From: Saccharopolyspora erythraea NRRL 2338 | GTDB lineage: Bacteria; Actinomycetota; Actinomycetes; Mycobacteriales; Pseudonocardiaceae | DNA length: 64,000 nt | Assembly (NCBI RefSeq): GCF_000062885.1 | Contig: NC_009142.1 | Coordinates: 7,801,584 to 7,865,583 of the forward strand | Direction of reading: 5' to 3' | Shown here: piece after piece, positions 49,953 through 59,035 of the stretch | Position numbering within the stretch: the first letter of the stretch is position 1 | Layout of the letters: each line of letters opens with the position of its first letter | Notes under the pieces: generated by a model | The model's database searches: none | The model's input: the letters and a program-made list of their open reading frames with translations, nothing else | What the model was told of the DNA's origin: nothing | Made by a program: the position numbers and the translations under genes

Positions 49953-50909
49953 TTGATCCATGCCCGCGGACTGACCCGCAGGTTCAAGGTCAAGAAGGAG
50001 AGTGTCGAGGCGGTGCGGGGTCTCGACCTGGACGTGGAGAGAGGGCAGCTCGTCGCGTTCCTCGGCCCCAACGGCGCCGGGAAGTCGACCAGCCTGCGAA
50101 TGCTGACCTCGCTGCTGCCGCCGACCTCCGGCACGGCCACGGTGGCGGGCCACGACGTGGTGGGCGACCCCGCCGCGGTGCGCGCACGCATCGGTTACGT
50201 CGGCCAGAAGAACAGCGCGGGCGAGAACTTCCGGGTCCGCGACGAGCTGGTGACGCAGGGCCGCTGCTACGGCCTCGGCCGGGCCGAGGCGGGCAGGCGC
50301 GCCGACGAGATCATGGAGCTGCTGGACCTCACGCCGCTGGCCAAGCGCAATCCGGGCACGCTCTCCGGCGGCCAGCGCCGCAGGCTCGACATCGCGATGG
50401 GCCTGATCCACCGGCCGGAGCTGCTGTTCCTGGACGAGCCGTCGACCGGCCTGGACCCGCAGAGCCGCGCCAACATCTGGGAGCACGTCCTGCGGCTGCG
50501 CGAGCAGCACGGCACCACCCTCTTCCTCACCACGCACTACCTGGAGGAGGCCGACACGATGGCCGAGCGGGTGGTGATCATCGACCACGGCCGGATCATC
50601 GCCGACGGCACCGCCGAGGAGCTCAAGAGCGACCTCGCGGGCGACCGCATCACGGTGGTGGCGGAGGACGCGGCCGGCGCGGCGGTGGCCGCCGAGATCG
50701 GGTCGCGGCTCGGCGAGGCGTCGTTGGAGGGCACGACCGTGCGCGTGCGGATGCCCAACGCCACGACGGCGCTGCCCGGCTACCTGCGGGCCCTCGACGC
50801 GGACGGCGTCAAGGTCACCGCGGCCGAGACCGCGCGGCCCACCCTCGACGACGTCTTCCTCGGGCTGACCGGCCGCAGCCTGCGCGAGAGCGAGAAGGAG
50901 ACGGCGTGA
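49953..50909 (+). CDS. DrrA-type ABC exporter ATPase
   Basis: 318 residues from TTG 49953 (AGGAGG six bases upstream). Walker A GPNGAGKST, signature TLSGGQRRRL, Walker B LLFLDEPSTGLDPQ and a switch His (LTTHYLEEAD). The C-terminal 100 residues are the DrrA-type accessory domain (TLDDVFLGLTG). It drives export with the following permease; DrrAB-like pairs export hydrophobic antibiotics or lipids. The stop overlaps the permease start GTG by four bases. Confidence 0.92.
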   Translation: MIHARGLTRRFKVKKESVEAVRGLDLDVERGQLVAFLGPNGAGKSTSLRMLTSLLPPTSGTATVAGHDVVGDPAAVRARIGYVGQKNSAGENFRVRDELVTQGRCYGLGRAEAGRRADEIMELLDLTPLAKRNPGTLSGGQRRRLDIAMGLIHRPELLFLDEPSTGLDPQSRANIWEHVLRLREQHGTTLFLTTHYLEEADTMAERVVIIDHGRIIADGTAEELKSDLAGDRITVVAEDAAGAAVAAEIGSRLGEASLEGTTVRVRMPNATTALPGYLRALDADGVKVTAAETARPTLDDVFLGLTGRSLRESEKETA

Positions 50910-51718
50910 GCGACCTCGCCGGTACACCGCAAGACGTGACCACCTCACCAGGAGAAAGCCGACGCATGAGCAGCTTCGTCCGCGACACCGCCACGGTGTT
51001 CGCCCGCGAGTTCGCACCCGCCTGGCGGGAACCGCTGGCCATGGTGTTCGGCATGGCCCAGCCGCTGCTGTTCCTCTTCCTGTTCGGACCGCTGCTCGGC
51101 GGGACCGCCGCGGGCGGCGGGTCGACGTGGCAGTGGTTCGTGCCCGGCGTGCTGATCATGATGTGCCTGTTCGGGCCGATGATGGCCGGCTACAACCTGC
51201 TGGTCGAGCTGGGCAGCGGCTCGATGGAGCGGATGCTGGTGACCCCGCTGAACCGCAGCGCGATGCTGGTGGGCCGCACGCTCAAGGAGTTCGTGCTGCT
51301 GGTCGCGCAGGCCGTGCTGATCATCGCGGTGGCGCTGCCGATGGGCTTCCGGCTGCACATCCTCGGCGTGCTGGCGGGCCTGGCGCTGCTGGCGCTGTTC
51401 GCGGTCGGACTCGGCGCGCTGTCGTTCGTGCTGGCGATCGTGTCGCATCCCAGCGGCGAGCTGTTCTACATGGTGACGCAGGTGCTGCTGTTCCCGGTGT
51501 TGCTGCTGTCCGGGGTGCTGCTGCCGATGGACTTCGGTCCTGGGTGGCTGCAGGCCGCCTCGAGGCTGAACCCGGTCGCCCACATCGTCGAGGCAGAGCG
51601 AGCGCTGTTCGACGGGCGCTTCGCGGAGATGCCGGTGCTCTACGGCGTCGTCGCGGCCGGGCTCATCGCCGGGATCGGGATGTGGCTGGGGACCCGGGCG
51701 ATGCGCCGAGGCGTGTAG
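50906..51718 (+). CDS. DrrB-type ABC-2 permease
   Basis: About 270 residues from GTG 50906 (overlap GTGA) or 250 from ATG 50966. Six hydrophobic segments: AMVFGMAQPLLFLFLFGPLL, FVPGVLIMMCLFGPMMAG, LLVAQAVLIIAVALPM, ILGVLAGLALLALFAVGLGALSFV, a further one near MVTQVLLFPVLLLSGVLLP, and VVAAGLIAGIGMWL. RMLVTPLNR between segments 2 and 3 is the usual ABC-2 feature. It overlaps the convergent DUF2269-like gene by 56 bp at the 3' end. Confidence 0.9.
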   Translation: MSDLAGTPQDVTTSPGESRRMSSFVRDTATVFAREFAPAWREPLAMVFGMAQPLLFLFLFGPLLGGTAAGGGSTWQWFVPGVLIMMCLFGPMMAGYNLLVELGSGSMERMLVTPLNRSAMLVGRTLKEFVLLVAQAVLIIAVALPMGFRLHILGVLAGLALLALFAVGLGALSFVLAIVSHPSGELFYMVTQVLLFPVLLLSGVLLPMDFGPGWLQAASRLNPVAHIVEAERALFDGRFAEMPVLYGVVAAGLIAGIGMWLGTRAMRRGV

Positions 51719-52259
51719 CTGCCGGGTTCGCGGGGCCGGACCGGCTGGTCCGGCCCCACGGCTTGTAGACGTTGATCGCCGCGACGAAGCTCAGCGCGGT
51801 GATGGCGACGGCCGGGGCGACCACGATCGAGACCGCGTCGCCGCCCACCGCGTCGGCGGCGGGGACTTCCGGGGCCGCGGCGAGCACCTTCGCCGCGGCC
51901 CCGCGCATCAGCGGGGCGAGCGAGAGCTGCACGAGCGCGGTCATGACGGCGGTCAGCACCAGGCTGACCACCACCCACCAGTGGCGCAGGAGCCCCCACT
52001 TCGTGCCGAGCGACAGGGCGATCCCAGAGACCAGCGCCAGCCCGCTGATGGGCTGACCGGGCGTCACGACGACACCGAGCGCGATGTAGGCGGCTCGGCT
52101 GACCTGCGGGTCCGGGTGCAGGAGCCCGGTGAGGCCGAGCACGAGCAGGCAGACGCTCAGGCCGATCCAGGCGACCGAGGCGATCACGTGCGCCGTCAGC
52201 ACCGCCTTGCGGGCCTTGGGCGGCAGGACGGCGCTCGTCCGGCGGCCACTCCGCGACAT
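51663..52259 (-). CDS. DUF2269-like membrane protein
   Basis: About 198 residues with four hydrophobic helices (LTAHVIASVAWIGLSVCLLVLGLTG, ISGLALVSGIALSLGT, WWVVVSLVLTAVMTALVQ, SIVVAPAVAITALSFVAAINV), similar to DUF2269 proteins with WGLLRHWWV. No function known. It is divergent from the MarR gene, and an inverted repeat CGAATC/GATTCG lies between them, so MarR is a candidate regulator. Start ATG 52259; GTG 52271 is an alternative. The 3' end overlaps the ABC permease gene. Confidence 0.8.
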   Translation of the reverse strand: MSRSGRRTSAVLPPKARKAVLTAHVIASVAWIGLSVCLLVLGLTGLLHPDPQVSRAAYIALGVVVTPGQPISGLALVSGIALSLGTKWGLLRHWWVVVSLVLTAVMTALVQLSLAPLMRGAAAKVLAAAPEVPAADAVGGDAVSIVVAPAVAITALSFVAAINVYKPWGRTSRSGPANPAATRLGASPGSPATSRSRR

Positions 52260-52270
52260 GACTCCACCCA

Positions 52271-52310
52271 CGAATCATTTGTACCAGGAACGATTCGCGA
52301 TTGGTAGAGT
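52271..52310. promoter_or_regulatory. MarR operator candidate and leaderless promoter
   Basis: CGAATC (52271-52276) and GATTCG (52292-52297) arms, with further partial symmetry inside, cover the divergent gap. TAGAGT at 52305-52310 lies six bases before the MarR GTG. Autoregulation is the usual pattern for MarR genes. Confidence 0.65.
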
Positions 52311-52316
52311 ATCGGG

Positions 52317-52787
52317 GTGCCATCGCAGTCCCACGCAAAGTCCGGTCCCGCATTCCTGCTGACCCAGCTCGGCACGCGCGCCGCGATGCTCTTCGCCGAG
52401 CGCGTCGCGGCCCTCGACCTCACGCCGCCGCAGGTCGGCATGCTGCGCATGATCGGCGTCGAGGCGGGGCTGAGCCAGCAGCAGCTCGCGGGCAGGCTGG
52501 GCATGCTGCCCAGCAAGGTCGTCTCGTTCGTCGACGAGTTGGAGAGCCGCGGTCTGGTGGCCCGGACGCGCAGCGCCCGCGACCGCCGCGTCTACGAGCT
52601 GACGCTCACCGACAAGGGCGAGGAGCTGATGCGGCAGGTGTGGGAGGTCGCGGCCGAGCACGACGCCGACTTCTGCGGCCCGCTGGACACCGCGGAGCGC
52701 GAACAGCTCGCCGGTCTCCTGCGCCGGCTGGCTGAGCACCACGACCTCACGCCGGGCGTGCACCCCGGCTACCGCCACCTCGGGTGA
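52317..52787 (+). CDS. MarR-family regulator
   Basis: 156-residue winged-helix protein: LSQQQLAGRLGMLPSKVVSFVDELESRGLVARTRSARDRRVYELTLTDKGEELM is the DNA-binding domain with the wing DRR. N- and C-terminal helices form the dimer. MarR proteins sense phenolics or oxidants and control a neighbour, here the DUF2269-like gene. GTG start, leaderless mRNA predicted. Confidence 0.9.
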   Translation: MPSQSHAKSGPAFLLTQLGTRAAMLFAERVAALDLTPPQVGMLRMIGVEAGLSQQQLAGRLGMLPSKVVSFVDELESRGLVARTRSARDRRVYELTLTDKGEELMRQVWEVAAEHDADFCGPLDTAEREQLAGLLRRLAEHHDLTPGVHPGYRHLG

Positions 52788-52814
52788 CCGGCGCCGGGCG
52801 CGAAGCCCTCCGGG

Positions 52815-54320
52815 TCAGCCTGCGAACGCCGGCACCGCGGCCGGAGCCTGGACGGGAGCGGAGCGGCCGATGACGTTGCCGCCCGCGTCGAGGGCCTCGA
52901 CCGCGGCGAACGCCTCCGGGGCGGGCAGGGCGGCGGCCGTCTCGAAGCCGCTGCGCGGCACGTCGGCCACCGGGCGCAGCTGGTCGGCGGCCGGGCCTGC
53001 CAGCACGCGCCAGCCGCGGACCTCGGTGGCGCCGTTCCAGCTCGCGTAGACCGTCGGCGCGCCGTCGGCGCCGGGCTGCAACGCCGCCACCGGCGGCTCC
53101 GAGGGCGTTCCCACCCACGGCAGCCGGAACGCGCGGTAGGAGGGCATGCCGTCGCCGAACTCGCCGTGCATGACGACGTTGCCCTCGGCGTCGAACTCGG
53201 TGAAGTTCGACTGCGAGCCCCAGCCGACGAAGTGGTTGCCGCCCGGCAGGACCTGGTGGCTGGACTGGCTGACGCTGGTGGTTGCCTTCGGGTGCGGGAA
53301 CGCCTTGACCAGCGAAACCTTGCGCGCCTGCTGGTCCACGCCGAGCGCCAGGGCCCGCGAGACGGGGCCCGGCCGGTCGGAGGCGTTGTCGAACAGGGTG
53401 ACGGTGCCGTCGGGCTGCCAACGCGCGTCGTGTTGCCAGGCGAACGCGGCCTCCGGGGCGACCTGGAAGTCGCTGCGCTTGCCGCCGAGCCGCCACTGCA
53501 CCGCGCCGGTCTCGCGGTCGACGAGGTAGAGCGCGTTGGTGTGGCGCGCCGAGACCAGCAGGTCGCCCTCGGCGGTCTCCTGGATCGAGTTGAGGTGGAC
53601 GTAGTCGTGGGGCTTGCCCTCGGGCACCGGCACCGTCGACTCGTCGAGCCCGACGTGGTCGAGGCTGTGCCACTCGAACAGGACCTTGCCGGTGGCGATG
53701 TCGATCTCCTGGATCACGCCCTCGGTCACCGGGCGGTCGAGCTGCACGGTGTTGTAGGCCATCACCAGCGCCGTGTCGCGCGGGGTGATGACCAGCTCGT
53801 GCAGGTCGGCCTGGAGGTTGTTGCCCATCCGGACGGTGGCGATCTGCTTGTAGGACTGGTCGGTGATCACGTACTCGCCGGAGCCGTATCCGGGGTGCGG
53901 GCGGCCCTGCCACCACGTGAGCACCGGCTTGCCCTGGTACTGCTGGGCCTTGAAATCCATGCCGAACTGGCCGACGCCGTCGCCGACGGGCTGCGACCAC
54001 ACCGGCTGGCCGGTGTCGTCGACGATCAGCGGTCCGCCCTGCGCTCCCCTGCCGTAGGGCGCGAGGAAGACGTAGCCGGGAGCGGTGCCGTTGGCCGGGG
54101 TCTCGACGTCGACCACCGGCGGCGTCAGATCGGGACGGGTGACGAAGTGGCTGGGCCGCGGCGGTGCCCCGGAGCTCTCGCCCTCGTCCATGAACTGCGC
54201 GCTGCCCGCCGTCGCGGAAGCGAAGAGCAGCGCGAGTGCGGCGAGGACCACGACAGGCCCTGCCACCAACGAGTTCCACCACAGCGTTCGGCGTGAGTCG
54301 TGCCGGACTGCCCGGTCCAT
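52815..54320 (-). CDS. Arylsulfotransferase-like (ASST) secreted protein
   Basis: 501 residues. The N-terminus has a hydrophobic helix (GPVVVLAALALLFASATAGSA) acting as signal or anchor. The rest is beta-propeller-like (VWSQPVGDGVGQFGMDF, DLHELVITPRDTALV, KPHDYVHLNSIQETAEGDLLVSARHTNALYLVDRETG), fitting the Arylsulfotrans_2 family. In E. coli AssT a His is sulfated; several His occur here in similar DLHE and YVHLNS turns. The enzyme would transfer sulfate between phenols outside the cytosol. Monocistronic with no linked pathway. Confidence 0.85.
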   Translation of the reverse strand: MDRAVRHDSRRTLWWNSLVAGPVVVLAALALLFASATAGSAQFMDEGESSGAPPRPSHFVTRPDLTPPVVDVETPANGTAPGYVFLAPYGRGAQGGPLIVDDTGQPVWSQPVGDGVGQFGMDFKAQQYQGKPVLTWWQGRPHPGYGSGEYVITDQSYKQIATVRMGNNLQADLHELVITPRDTALVMAYNTVQLDRPVTEGVIQEIDIATGKVLFEWHSLDHVGLDESTVPVPEGKPHDYVHLNSIQETAEGDLLVSARHTNALYLVDRETGAVQWRLGGKRSDFQVAPEAAFAWQHDARWQPDGTVTLFDNASDRPGPVSRALALGVDQQARKVSLVKAFPHPKATTSVSQSSHQVLPGGNHFVGWGSQSNFTEFDAEGNVVMHGEFGDGMPSYRAFRLPWVGTPSEPPVAALQPGADGAPTVYASWNGATEVRGWRVLAGPAADQLRPVADVPRSGFETAAALPAPEAFAAVEALDAGGNVIGRSAPVQAPAAVPAFAG

Positions 54321-54714
54321 GAAGCGCTCCGTCCACCCGAAGATCAGGCCGACACGTCTACCACCGGTCGAACATCCTCGAACAGCCGATTTCTTAAAGT
54401 TTCCACGCTTTCACTGCGCGGAAGGCAATCCGGCGGATGGGCAGTGCGCACATCCGCGGCAGCGCCGGACTGTGCGGCCACCCAACCCCGCGACTGTCCA
54501 CTATGCACGGTTCGTGGCCTGCGAAGTGAGGCGGTTCATAGCGATTCGCGGGAACAGCTCGCACAGGTCTACTGTTGATGATGTCTGGGAGGCGCCATCG
54601 ATTGCCGCGTTCCTGAATCGTTCCCTCAGCCGGTTCCGGCCAGCCCACGCGCGGCGGACGGCCGAGGTGCGAGCACCGATTCCCGCCCGGCACGTTGTCC
54701 TCGAGGAGTACTCC
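54321..54714. other. Gene-free region upstream of the MFS gene
   Basis: About 390 bp without a convincing gene on either strand. It is less GC-rich than average around 54390-54415 (TTTCTTAAAGTTTCC). Ribosome-binding site GAGGAG for the MFS gene ends six bases before the TTG. No clear promoter motif. Confidence 0.4.
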
Positions 54715-55926
54715 TTGCCCATTGCCCTGCTGGCACTGGCCATCGCTGCTTTCGGCATCGGAACGACCGAGTTCGTCATGATGGGGCTGCTGCCCGACGT
54801 GGCGTCGAACCTGCACGTGTCGATCTCCGATGCGGGCGGCTACATCTCCCTGTACGCGATCGGCGTCGTCGTCGGCGCACCGCTGCTGACCATCGCCGGC
54901 ATGCGCGCGCGGCGCAAGACGATGCTGAGCAGCATGCTGGTGCTGTTCACCGTCGGCAACCTGCTCTCCGCGCTCGCTCCCACCCACGGGCTGCTGCTGG
55001 CGGCCCGCTTCGTGGCAGGCCTGCCGCACGGCGCCTTTTTCGGCGTCGGCGCCGTGGTCGCCGCGAGCCTGGTCGCCGCCGACAAGCGGGCCCAGGCGAT
55101 CTCGATGATGTTCATCGGGCTCACCGTGGCCAACATCGTCGGCGTCCCGCTGGGCACCCTGCTCGGCCAGGCGATGGGCTGGCGCTGGACGTTCGGCCTG
55201 GTCGCGGTGATCGGGCTGGTGGCGCTGGCGGCCGTGGCCGCCCTGGTTCCGCAGCAGCCCAAGCCGACCGACGTGAGCGTGCGCGGCGAGCTCAAGGCGT
55301 TCCGCCGCCCGCAGGTGTGGCTGGCCTTCGCCATCGTGGTGTTCGGCTTCGCAGCGACGTTCTCCTTCTACACCTACATCAAGCCGGTTCTCACCGACAT
55401 CAGCGGTTACACCCCCACCGCGGTCACCCTGCTGCTGGCGCTGTTCGGCGTGGGCATGACCGTCGGGACCGCCGTCGGCGGCCGGCTGGCCGACCGCGCC
55501 CCGATGCGGACGCTGTACGTGTTCCTGACCCTGCTCGCGGTCGCGCTGACGGCGTTCGTGTTCGCCTCGCACAGCGCGGTCCTGGCCGCGGTGAACGTGT
55601 TCCTGATCGGCGCGTTCGGCTTCGCCGCGATCCCCAGCATCCAGGCCCGGATCCTGGACCAGGCCAAGGAGGCCCCGGCGCTGGGCTCGGCGAGCATCCA
55701 GTCGACGTTCAACATCGCCAACTCGCTGGGCGCCTACCTGGGCGGCCTGGTCATCGCGGGCGGCTTCGGCCTGACCTCGCCGAGCTGGGTCGGCGCGCTG
55801 CTGGCGCTGGTCGGCCTGGGCTTCGCGGTGGTGTCCGGGCAGCTGGACCGCAGGTCGCGCACCGCGCAGCCGGCCCGCGTCACCGAGCGCGCCGAGCCGG
55901 TCGCGATGAGCGAGGTGTCCGGCTAG
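54715..55926 (+). CDS. MFS exporter (AraJ/PbuE type)
   Basis: 403 residues from TTG 54715 (GAGGAG six bases before). Twelve hydrophobic segments in two halves; family signature GTTEFVMMGLLPDVASNLHVS at the start, RFVAGLPHGAFFGVG, and a duplicated GGRLADR-like loop (VGGRLADRAPM). This group exports arabinose-like sugars, nucleosides or drugs. It is followed by an aldo-keto reductase gene 78 bp downstream, probably co-transcribed. Confidence 0.9.
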   Translation: MPIALLALAIAAFGIGTTEFVMMGLLPDVASNLHVSISDAGGYISLYAIGVVVGAPLLTIAGMRARRKTMLSSMLVLFTVGNLLSALAPTHGLLLAARFVAGLPHGAFFGVGAVVAASLVAADKRAQAISMMFIGLTVANIVGVPLGTLLGQAMGWRWTFGLVAVIGLVALAAVAALVPQQPKPTDVSVRGELKAFRRPQVWLAFAIVVFGFAATFSFYTYIKPVLTDISGYTPTAVTLLLALFGVGMTVGTAVGGRLADRAPMRTLYVFLTLLAVALTAFVFASHSAVLAAVNVFLIGAFGFAAIPSIQARILDQAKEAPALGSASIQSTFNIANSLGAYLGGLVIAGGFGLTSPSWVGALLALVGLGFAVVSGQLDRRSRTAQPARVTERAEPVAMSEVSG

Positions 55927-56004
55927 CTCGGCACCGCAGGCCGTGCTGTGATGGGGGCGGCCCGGTCAGCAACGCAAGTTCGAATCTTCGGAGGAAGAAC
56001 ACAC

Positions 56005-56835
56005 ATGACTCAGGTTCCTCACATCACCCTCAACACCGGCGCGGAGATGCCCCAGCTCGGCTTCGGCGTCTTCCAGGTTCCGGCCGACGAGGTGGTGGAA
56101 CCGGTCCGCACCGCGATCGAGGCCGGCTACCGCAGCATCGACACCGCGGCGGTCTACGGCAACGAGGAAGGTGTCGGCAAGGCCATCGCCGAGTCCGGTG
56201 TGCGCCGCGAGGACCTGTTCGTCACCACCAAGCTGTGGAACGACGACCAGGGCTACGACAGCACGCTGCGCGCCTTCGACGAGAGCCTGACCAGGCTCGG
56301 CCTGGACTACGTGGACCTGTACCTGATCCACTGGCCGGCGCCGGGCAAGGACGCCTACGTCGACACCTGGAAGGCGTTCGAGAAGCTGCACGCCGACGGG
56401 CGCGCGAAGTCGATCGGCGTGTCGAACTTCCAGATCCCGCACCTGCGCCGGTTGTCCGAGGAGACCGACGTGGTGCCCGCGGTCAACCAGATCGAGCTGC
56501 ACCCCAACCTCCCGCAGTCCAACCTGCGCGCCTTCCACAGCGAGCACGGCATCGCCACCGAGGCGTGGAGCCCGCTGGGCCAGGGCAAGGGGCTGCTCGA
56601 GGACCAGACGCTGCGGTCGCTGGCCGAGAAGTACGCCAAGAGCCCGGCGCAGATCGCGCTGCGCTGGAGCATCCAGCTCGGCAACGTGGTGATCCCGAAG
56701 TCGGTGACGCCCTCCCGCGTGCGGGAGAACATCGAGGTCTTCGACTTCGAGCTGGCCGACGACGACATGGCCGTGATCTCCGGCCTGGAGACCGGCAACC
56801 GCGTCGGCCCGGACCCGGACGTCCTCGGCGCCTGA
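56005..56835 (+). CDS. Aldo-keto reductase
   Basis: 276-residue TIM-barrel reductase with tetrad D (SIDTAAVYGNE), Y in VYGNE, K (VTTKLW) and H (YLIHWP). NADPH-binding signature VIPKSVTPSRVRENIEVFDF is near the C-terminus. It is of the 2,5-diketogluconate/methylglyoxal reductase (DkgA-like) group and reduces small carbonyls. GGAGGAAG lies before the ATG. A strong terminator follows. Confidence 0.93.
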   Translation: MTQVPHITLNTGAEMPQLGFGVFQVPADEVVEPVRTAIEAGYRSIDTAAVYGNEEGVGKAIAESGVRREDLFVTTKLWNDDQGYDSTLRAFDESLTRLGLDYVDLYLIHWPAPGKDAYVDTWKAFEKLHADGRAKSIGVSNFQIPHLRRLSEETDVVPAVNQIELHPNLPQSNLRAFHSEHGIATEAWSPLGQGKGLLEDQTLRSLAEKYAKSPAQIALRWSIQLGNVVIPKSVTPSRVRENIEVFDFELADDDMAVISGLETGNRVGPDPDVLGA

Positions 56836-56851
56836 TCGTCCACCACACCGC

Positions 56852-56888
56852 GAACACCCCCGCCCCGGTTTCCGGAGCGGGGGTGTTC
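56852..56888. terminator. Terminator after the aldo-keto reductase
   Basis: Perfect 12-bp arms GAACACCCCCGC / GCGGGGGTGTTC with a 13-base loop. It lies between convergent genes (aldo-keto reductase and the GNAT gene), serving both. Confidence 0.9.
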
Positions 56889-56916
56889 TGCGTCCACTGT
56901 GTCCTGTCGGGGACGG

Positions 56917-57483
56917 TCAGATGCCGAACGGTGGCGGGTACTCGACGGTCCCGCTCGGCACGTGCCCGTGCGGGTCGAGCGCGAGCGCCATCATCGCCTC
57001 GTCGGGCACCTCGATGGTCAGGCCGATCCCGAACTCCGAGGCCCGGGTGAATCCGAAGCGCGGGTAGTAGTCGGGATGTCCCAGCACCAGCACGAGGTTC
57101 TCGCCCATGGCGCGGGCGGCATCCAGCCCCGCGCTGATCCCGGCCGAACCGGCACCTGCGCGCTGGTGGCGCGGTAGCACCGCGCACGGCCCCAGCGTCA
57201 GCGCCGGGGAGCCGTCGACGTGGGAGCGGGTCAGCAGGACATGCCCCGCGATCTCGCCCGCGGCGGTCTCGACGACGATCGACAGCCCGTCGATCCAGGC
57301 CGGGCCGGCGCGCAGCGCGTCGACGAGGTCGGCCTCCAGCGCGGTCGGGAACGCGGCCAGGTTGACCGCGCGGATGGCTGCGATGTCGGCGGCCGTCTCG
57401 GGCCTGGTGCGCCACTGCACGGTTCGGCTGTGCTCCTCGGAGGTGGCCCCGGGGCCCCGGGGCGGCTTGCGGTCGTCGTTCAC
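56917..57483 (-). CDS. GNAT acetyltransferase coupled to rsgA
   Basis: About 188 residues. GNAT motif A is RHQRAGAGSAGISAGLDAAR, with VLGHPDYYPRFGFTRASEFGI after it, the pattern of the predicted N-acetyltransferases related to YhbS. GTG start 57483 overlaps the rsgA stop (GTGA). Substrate unknown. Residues 1-20 are poorly conserved and a later start is possible. Confidence 0.85.
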   Translation of the reverse strand: MNDDRKPPRGPGATSEEHSRTVQWRTRPETAADIAAIRAVNLAAFPTALEADLVDALRAGPAWIDGLSIVVETAAGEIAGHVLLTRSHVDGSPALTLGPCAVLPRHQRAGAGSAGISAGLDAARAMGENLVLVLGHPDYYPRFGFTRASEFGIGLTIEVPDEAMMALALDPHGHVPSGTVEYPPPFGI

Positions 57484-58715
57484 TTCTTCCCCCTGAACCT
57501 GTAGGCCGCCCGCTGCTGCTTTGTGATCACCTTCCAGCGCTCCTCGCGCTCGGCGCGCAGCCGGGCGTCGCTGCGCGCGGCCATCCAGGCGTTCTCGCGT
57601 TGCAGCTTGCGGTAGCTGTCGAGGCGGCGGGCGCTGATCTCGCCCGACTCGATCGCCGCCAGCACCGCGCAGCCCGGCTCGGTGTGGTGCACGCAGTCGG
57701 TGAACCGGCAGCCGAGGGCGAGCTCCTCGATCTCGGCGAAGGTCCGCTCCAGACCCTCCTCGGCGCCGAACAGGCCGACGCCGCGCAGCCCCGGAGTGTC
57801 GATGAGCACCCCGCCCTCCGGGAGCGGGACCATCTCGCGGCGCACGGTCGTGTGCCTGCCCTTGCCGTCCTGGGCGCGGACCGCACCGGTGGCCAGCTCG
57901 TCGGCTCCGAGCAGGGCGTTGGCCAGGGTGGACTTGCCCGCGCCGGACGCTCCGAGCAGCACGACGGTGCCGGTGAGCAGCCGGCGCAGCCGGTCGAGCC
58001 CCTCGCCGGTGACGGCGCTGGTGGCGACCGCCTCGGCGCCGGGCGCCAGGTCGGCTAGCTCGGCGGTCAGGCCGCCGGGGTCGGCCGCCTGGTCGGCCTT
58101 GGTGGCGACTACGACCGGCACCGCGCCGCTCTCCCAACCCAGTGCGAGCAGCCGCTCGACCCGGCCGGCGTTGAGCCGCACGGCTGCGGACACGACCACG
58201 GCGACCGTGTCGACGTTGGCGGCCAGCACCTGGCCGTGCGACGAGCGCGAGGAGCCGGCCCGCACGATCGCCGTGCGGCGGGGCAGCAGCGCGACCAGCG
58301 CCGGCTCGCCGCCGGAGGCCGGGCGCACCGCGGCCCAGTCCCCGGTGCAGGGACCGTCGGCGGCGGAGAAGGCGACGCGCAGCGGCCCCGCGCCGGTGAC
58401 GACGTCGCACCTGCCGCGGTCGACGCCGACGACGCGGGCCGGGACCAGACCGGCCCGCCGGTGCGGGGCGAACGACGTTTCCAGGTCGTCGTCCCAGCCG
58501 TAGGCCGAGAGGGACGAGACGGCGTCGGCGCGCTCGGAGCGCGCCGCGGCGGAGTCCGAGCACATCTCCGCAGGCGCGGACGACTCGGTCTCGGCGGGAC
58601 CTGCGGGCTCAGCTCGACCTGCGATCTCAGCGGGACCTGCGGTCTCAGTTGGACGTGCGGGATGGGATTGGCGTGCGGAATCGGATTGCTGTGACAACGG
58701 GAGAGCTCCTGTCAT
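57480..58715 (-). CDS. rsgA: Ribosome small-subunit GTPase RsgA (YjeQ)
   Basis: 411 residues. A circularly permuted GTPase: TKADQ (G4) is followed by GASGAGKST (G1) and DTPGLRG (G3). An OB fold precedes it and a C-terminal zinc site (GCRFTDCVHHTEPGC) follows. RsgA matures the 30S subunit. The N-terminal 60 residues are an extra low-complexity tail with six-residue PAE(T/I)AG repeats absent from most homologues; a shorter start may be used. Coupled to the GNAT gene. Confidence 0.9.
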   Translation of the reverse strand: MTGALPLSQQSDSARQSHPARPTETAGPAEIAGRAEPAGPAETESSAPAEMCSDSAAARSERADAVSSLSAYGWDDDLETSFAPHRRAGLVPARVVGVDRGRCDVVTGAGPLRVAFSAADGPCTGDWAAVRPASGGEPALVALLPRRTAIVRAGSSRSSHGQVLAANVDTVAVVVSAAVRLNAGRVERLLALGWESGAVPVVVATKADQAADPGGLTAELADLAPGAEAVATSAVTGEGLDRLRRLLTGTVVLLGASGAGKSTLANALLGADELATGAVRAQDGKGRHTTVRREMVPLPEGGVLIDTPGLRGVGLFGAEEGLERTFAEIEELALGCRFTDCVHHTEPGCAVLAAIESGEISARRLDSYRKLQRENAWMAARSDARLRAEREERWKVITKQQRAAYRFRGKK

Positions 58716-59035
58716 GAGGAGCCCCGGCCGGACACGTGCGCGATGCGGAGACAGGTCCGAGCACGCGAGCGTTCAGCGCCGCGCCACGAGGACGCGCGGG
58801 AAGCTCACGTGATCAGCGGTCCGTTCGCCGAGCAGGGCGGAGCCGACGTCTTCGAGAAGGCTCAGGCGGCGAGAGAACGTGCGACCGGGGCCCGGGACGT
58901 TCGAATGGTCCGGGCGCTGCGCGTGGCAGCACTCACCCAGGCGGCCATCGACGTCACCTCCTGGAGCTTCCCGATCGCGGAACAAGGCCTGCGGACACAT
59001 TGAACCCGACGCGGCGGCGCCGGGTCCAGCGGTTT
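58716..59035. other. Intergenic region with a doubtful small ORF
   Basis: The only candidate is a plus-strand frame from GTG 58808 to 59003 (VISGPFAEQGGADVFEKAQA...), about 65 residues with a possible helical stretch. There is no good ribosome-binding site. I give it low weight. No other structure is seen. Confidence 0.3.
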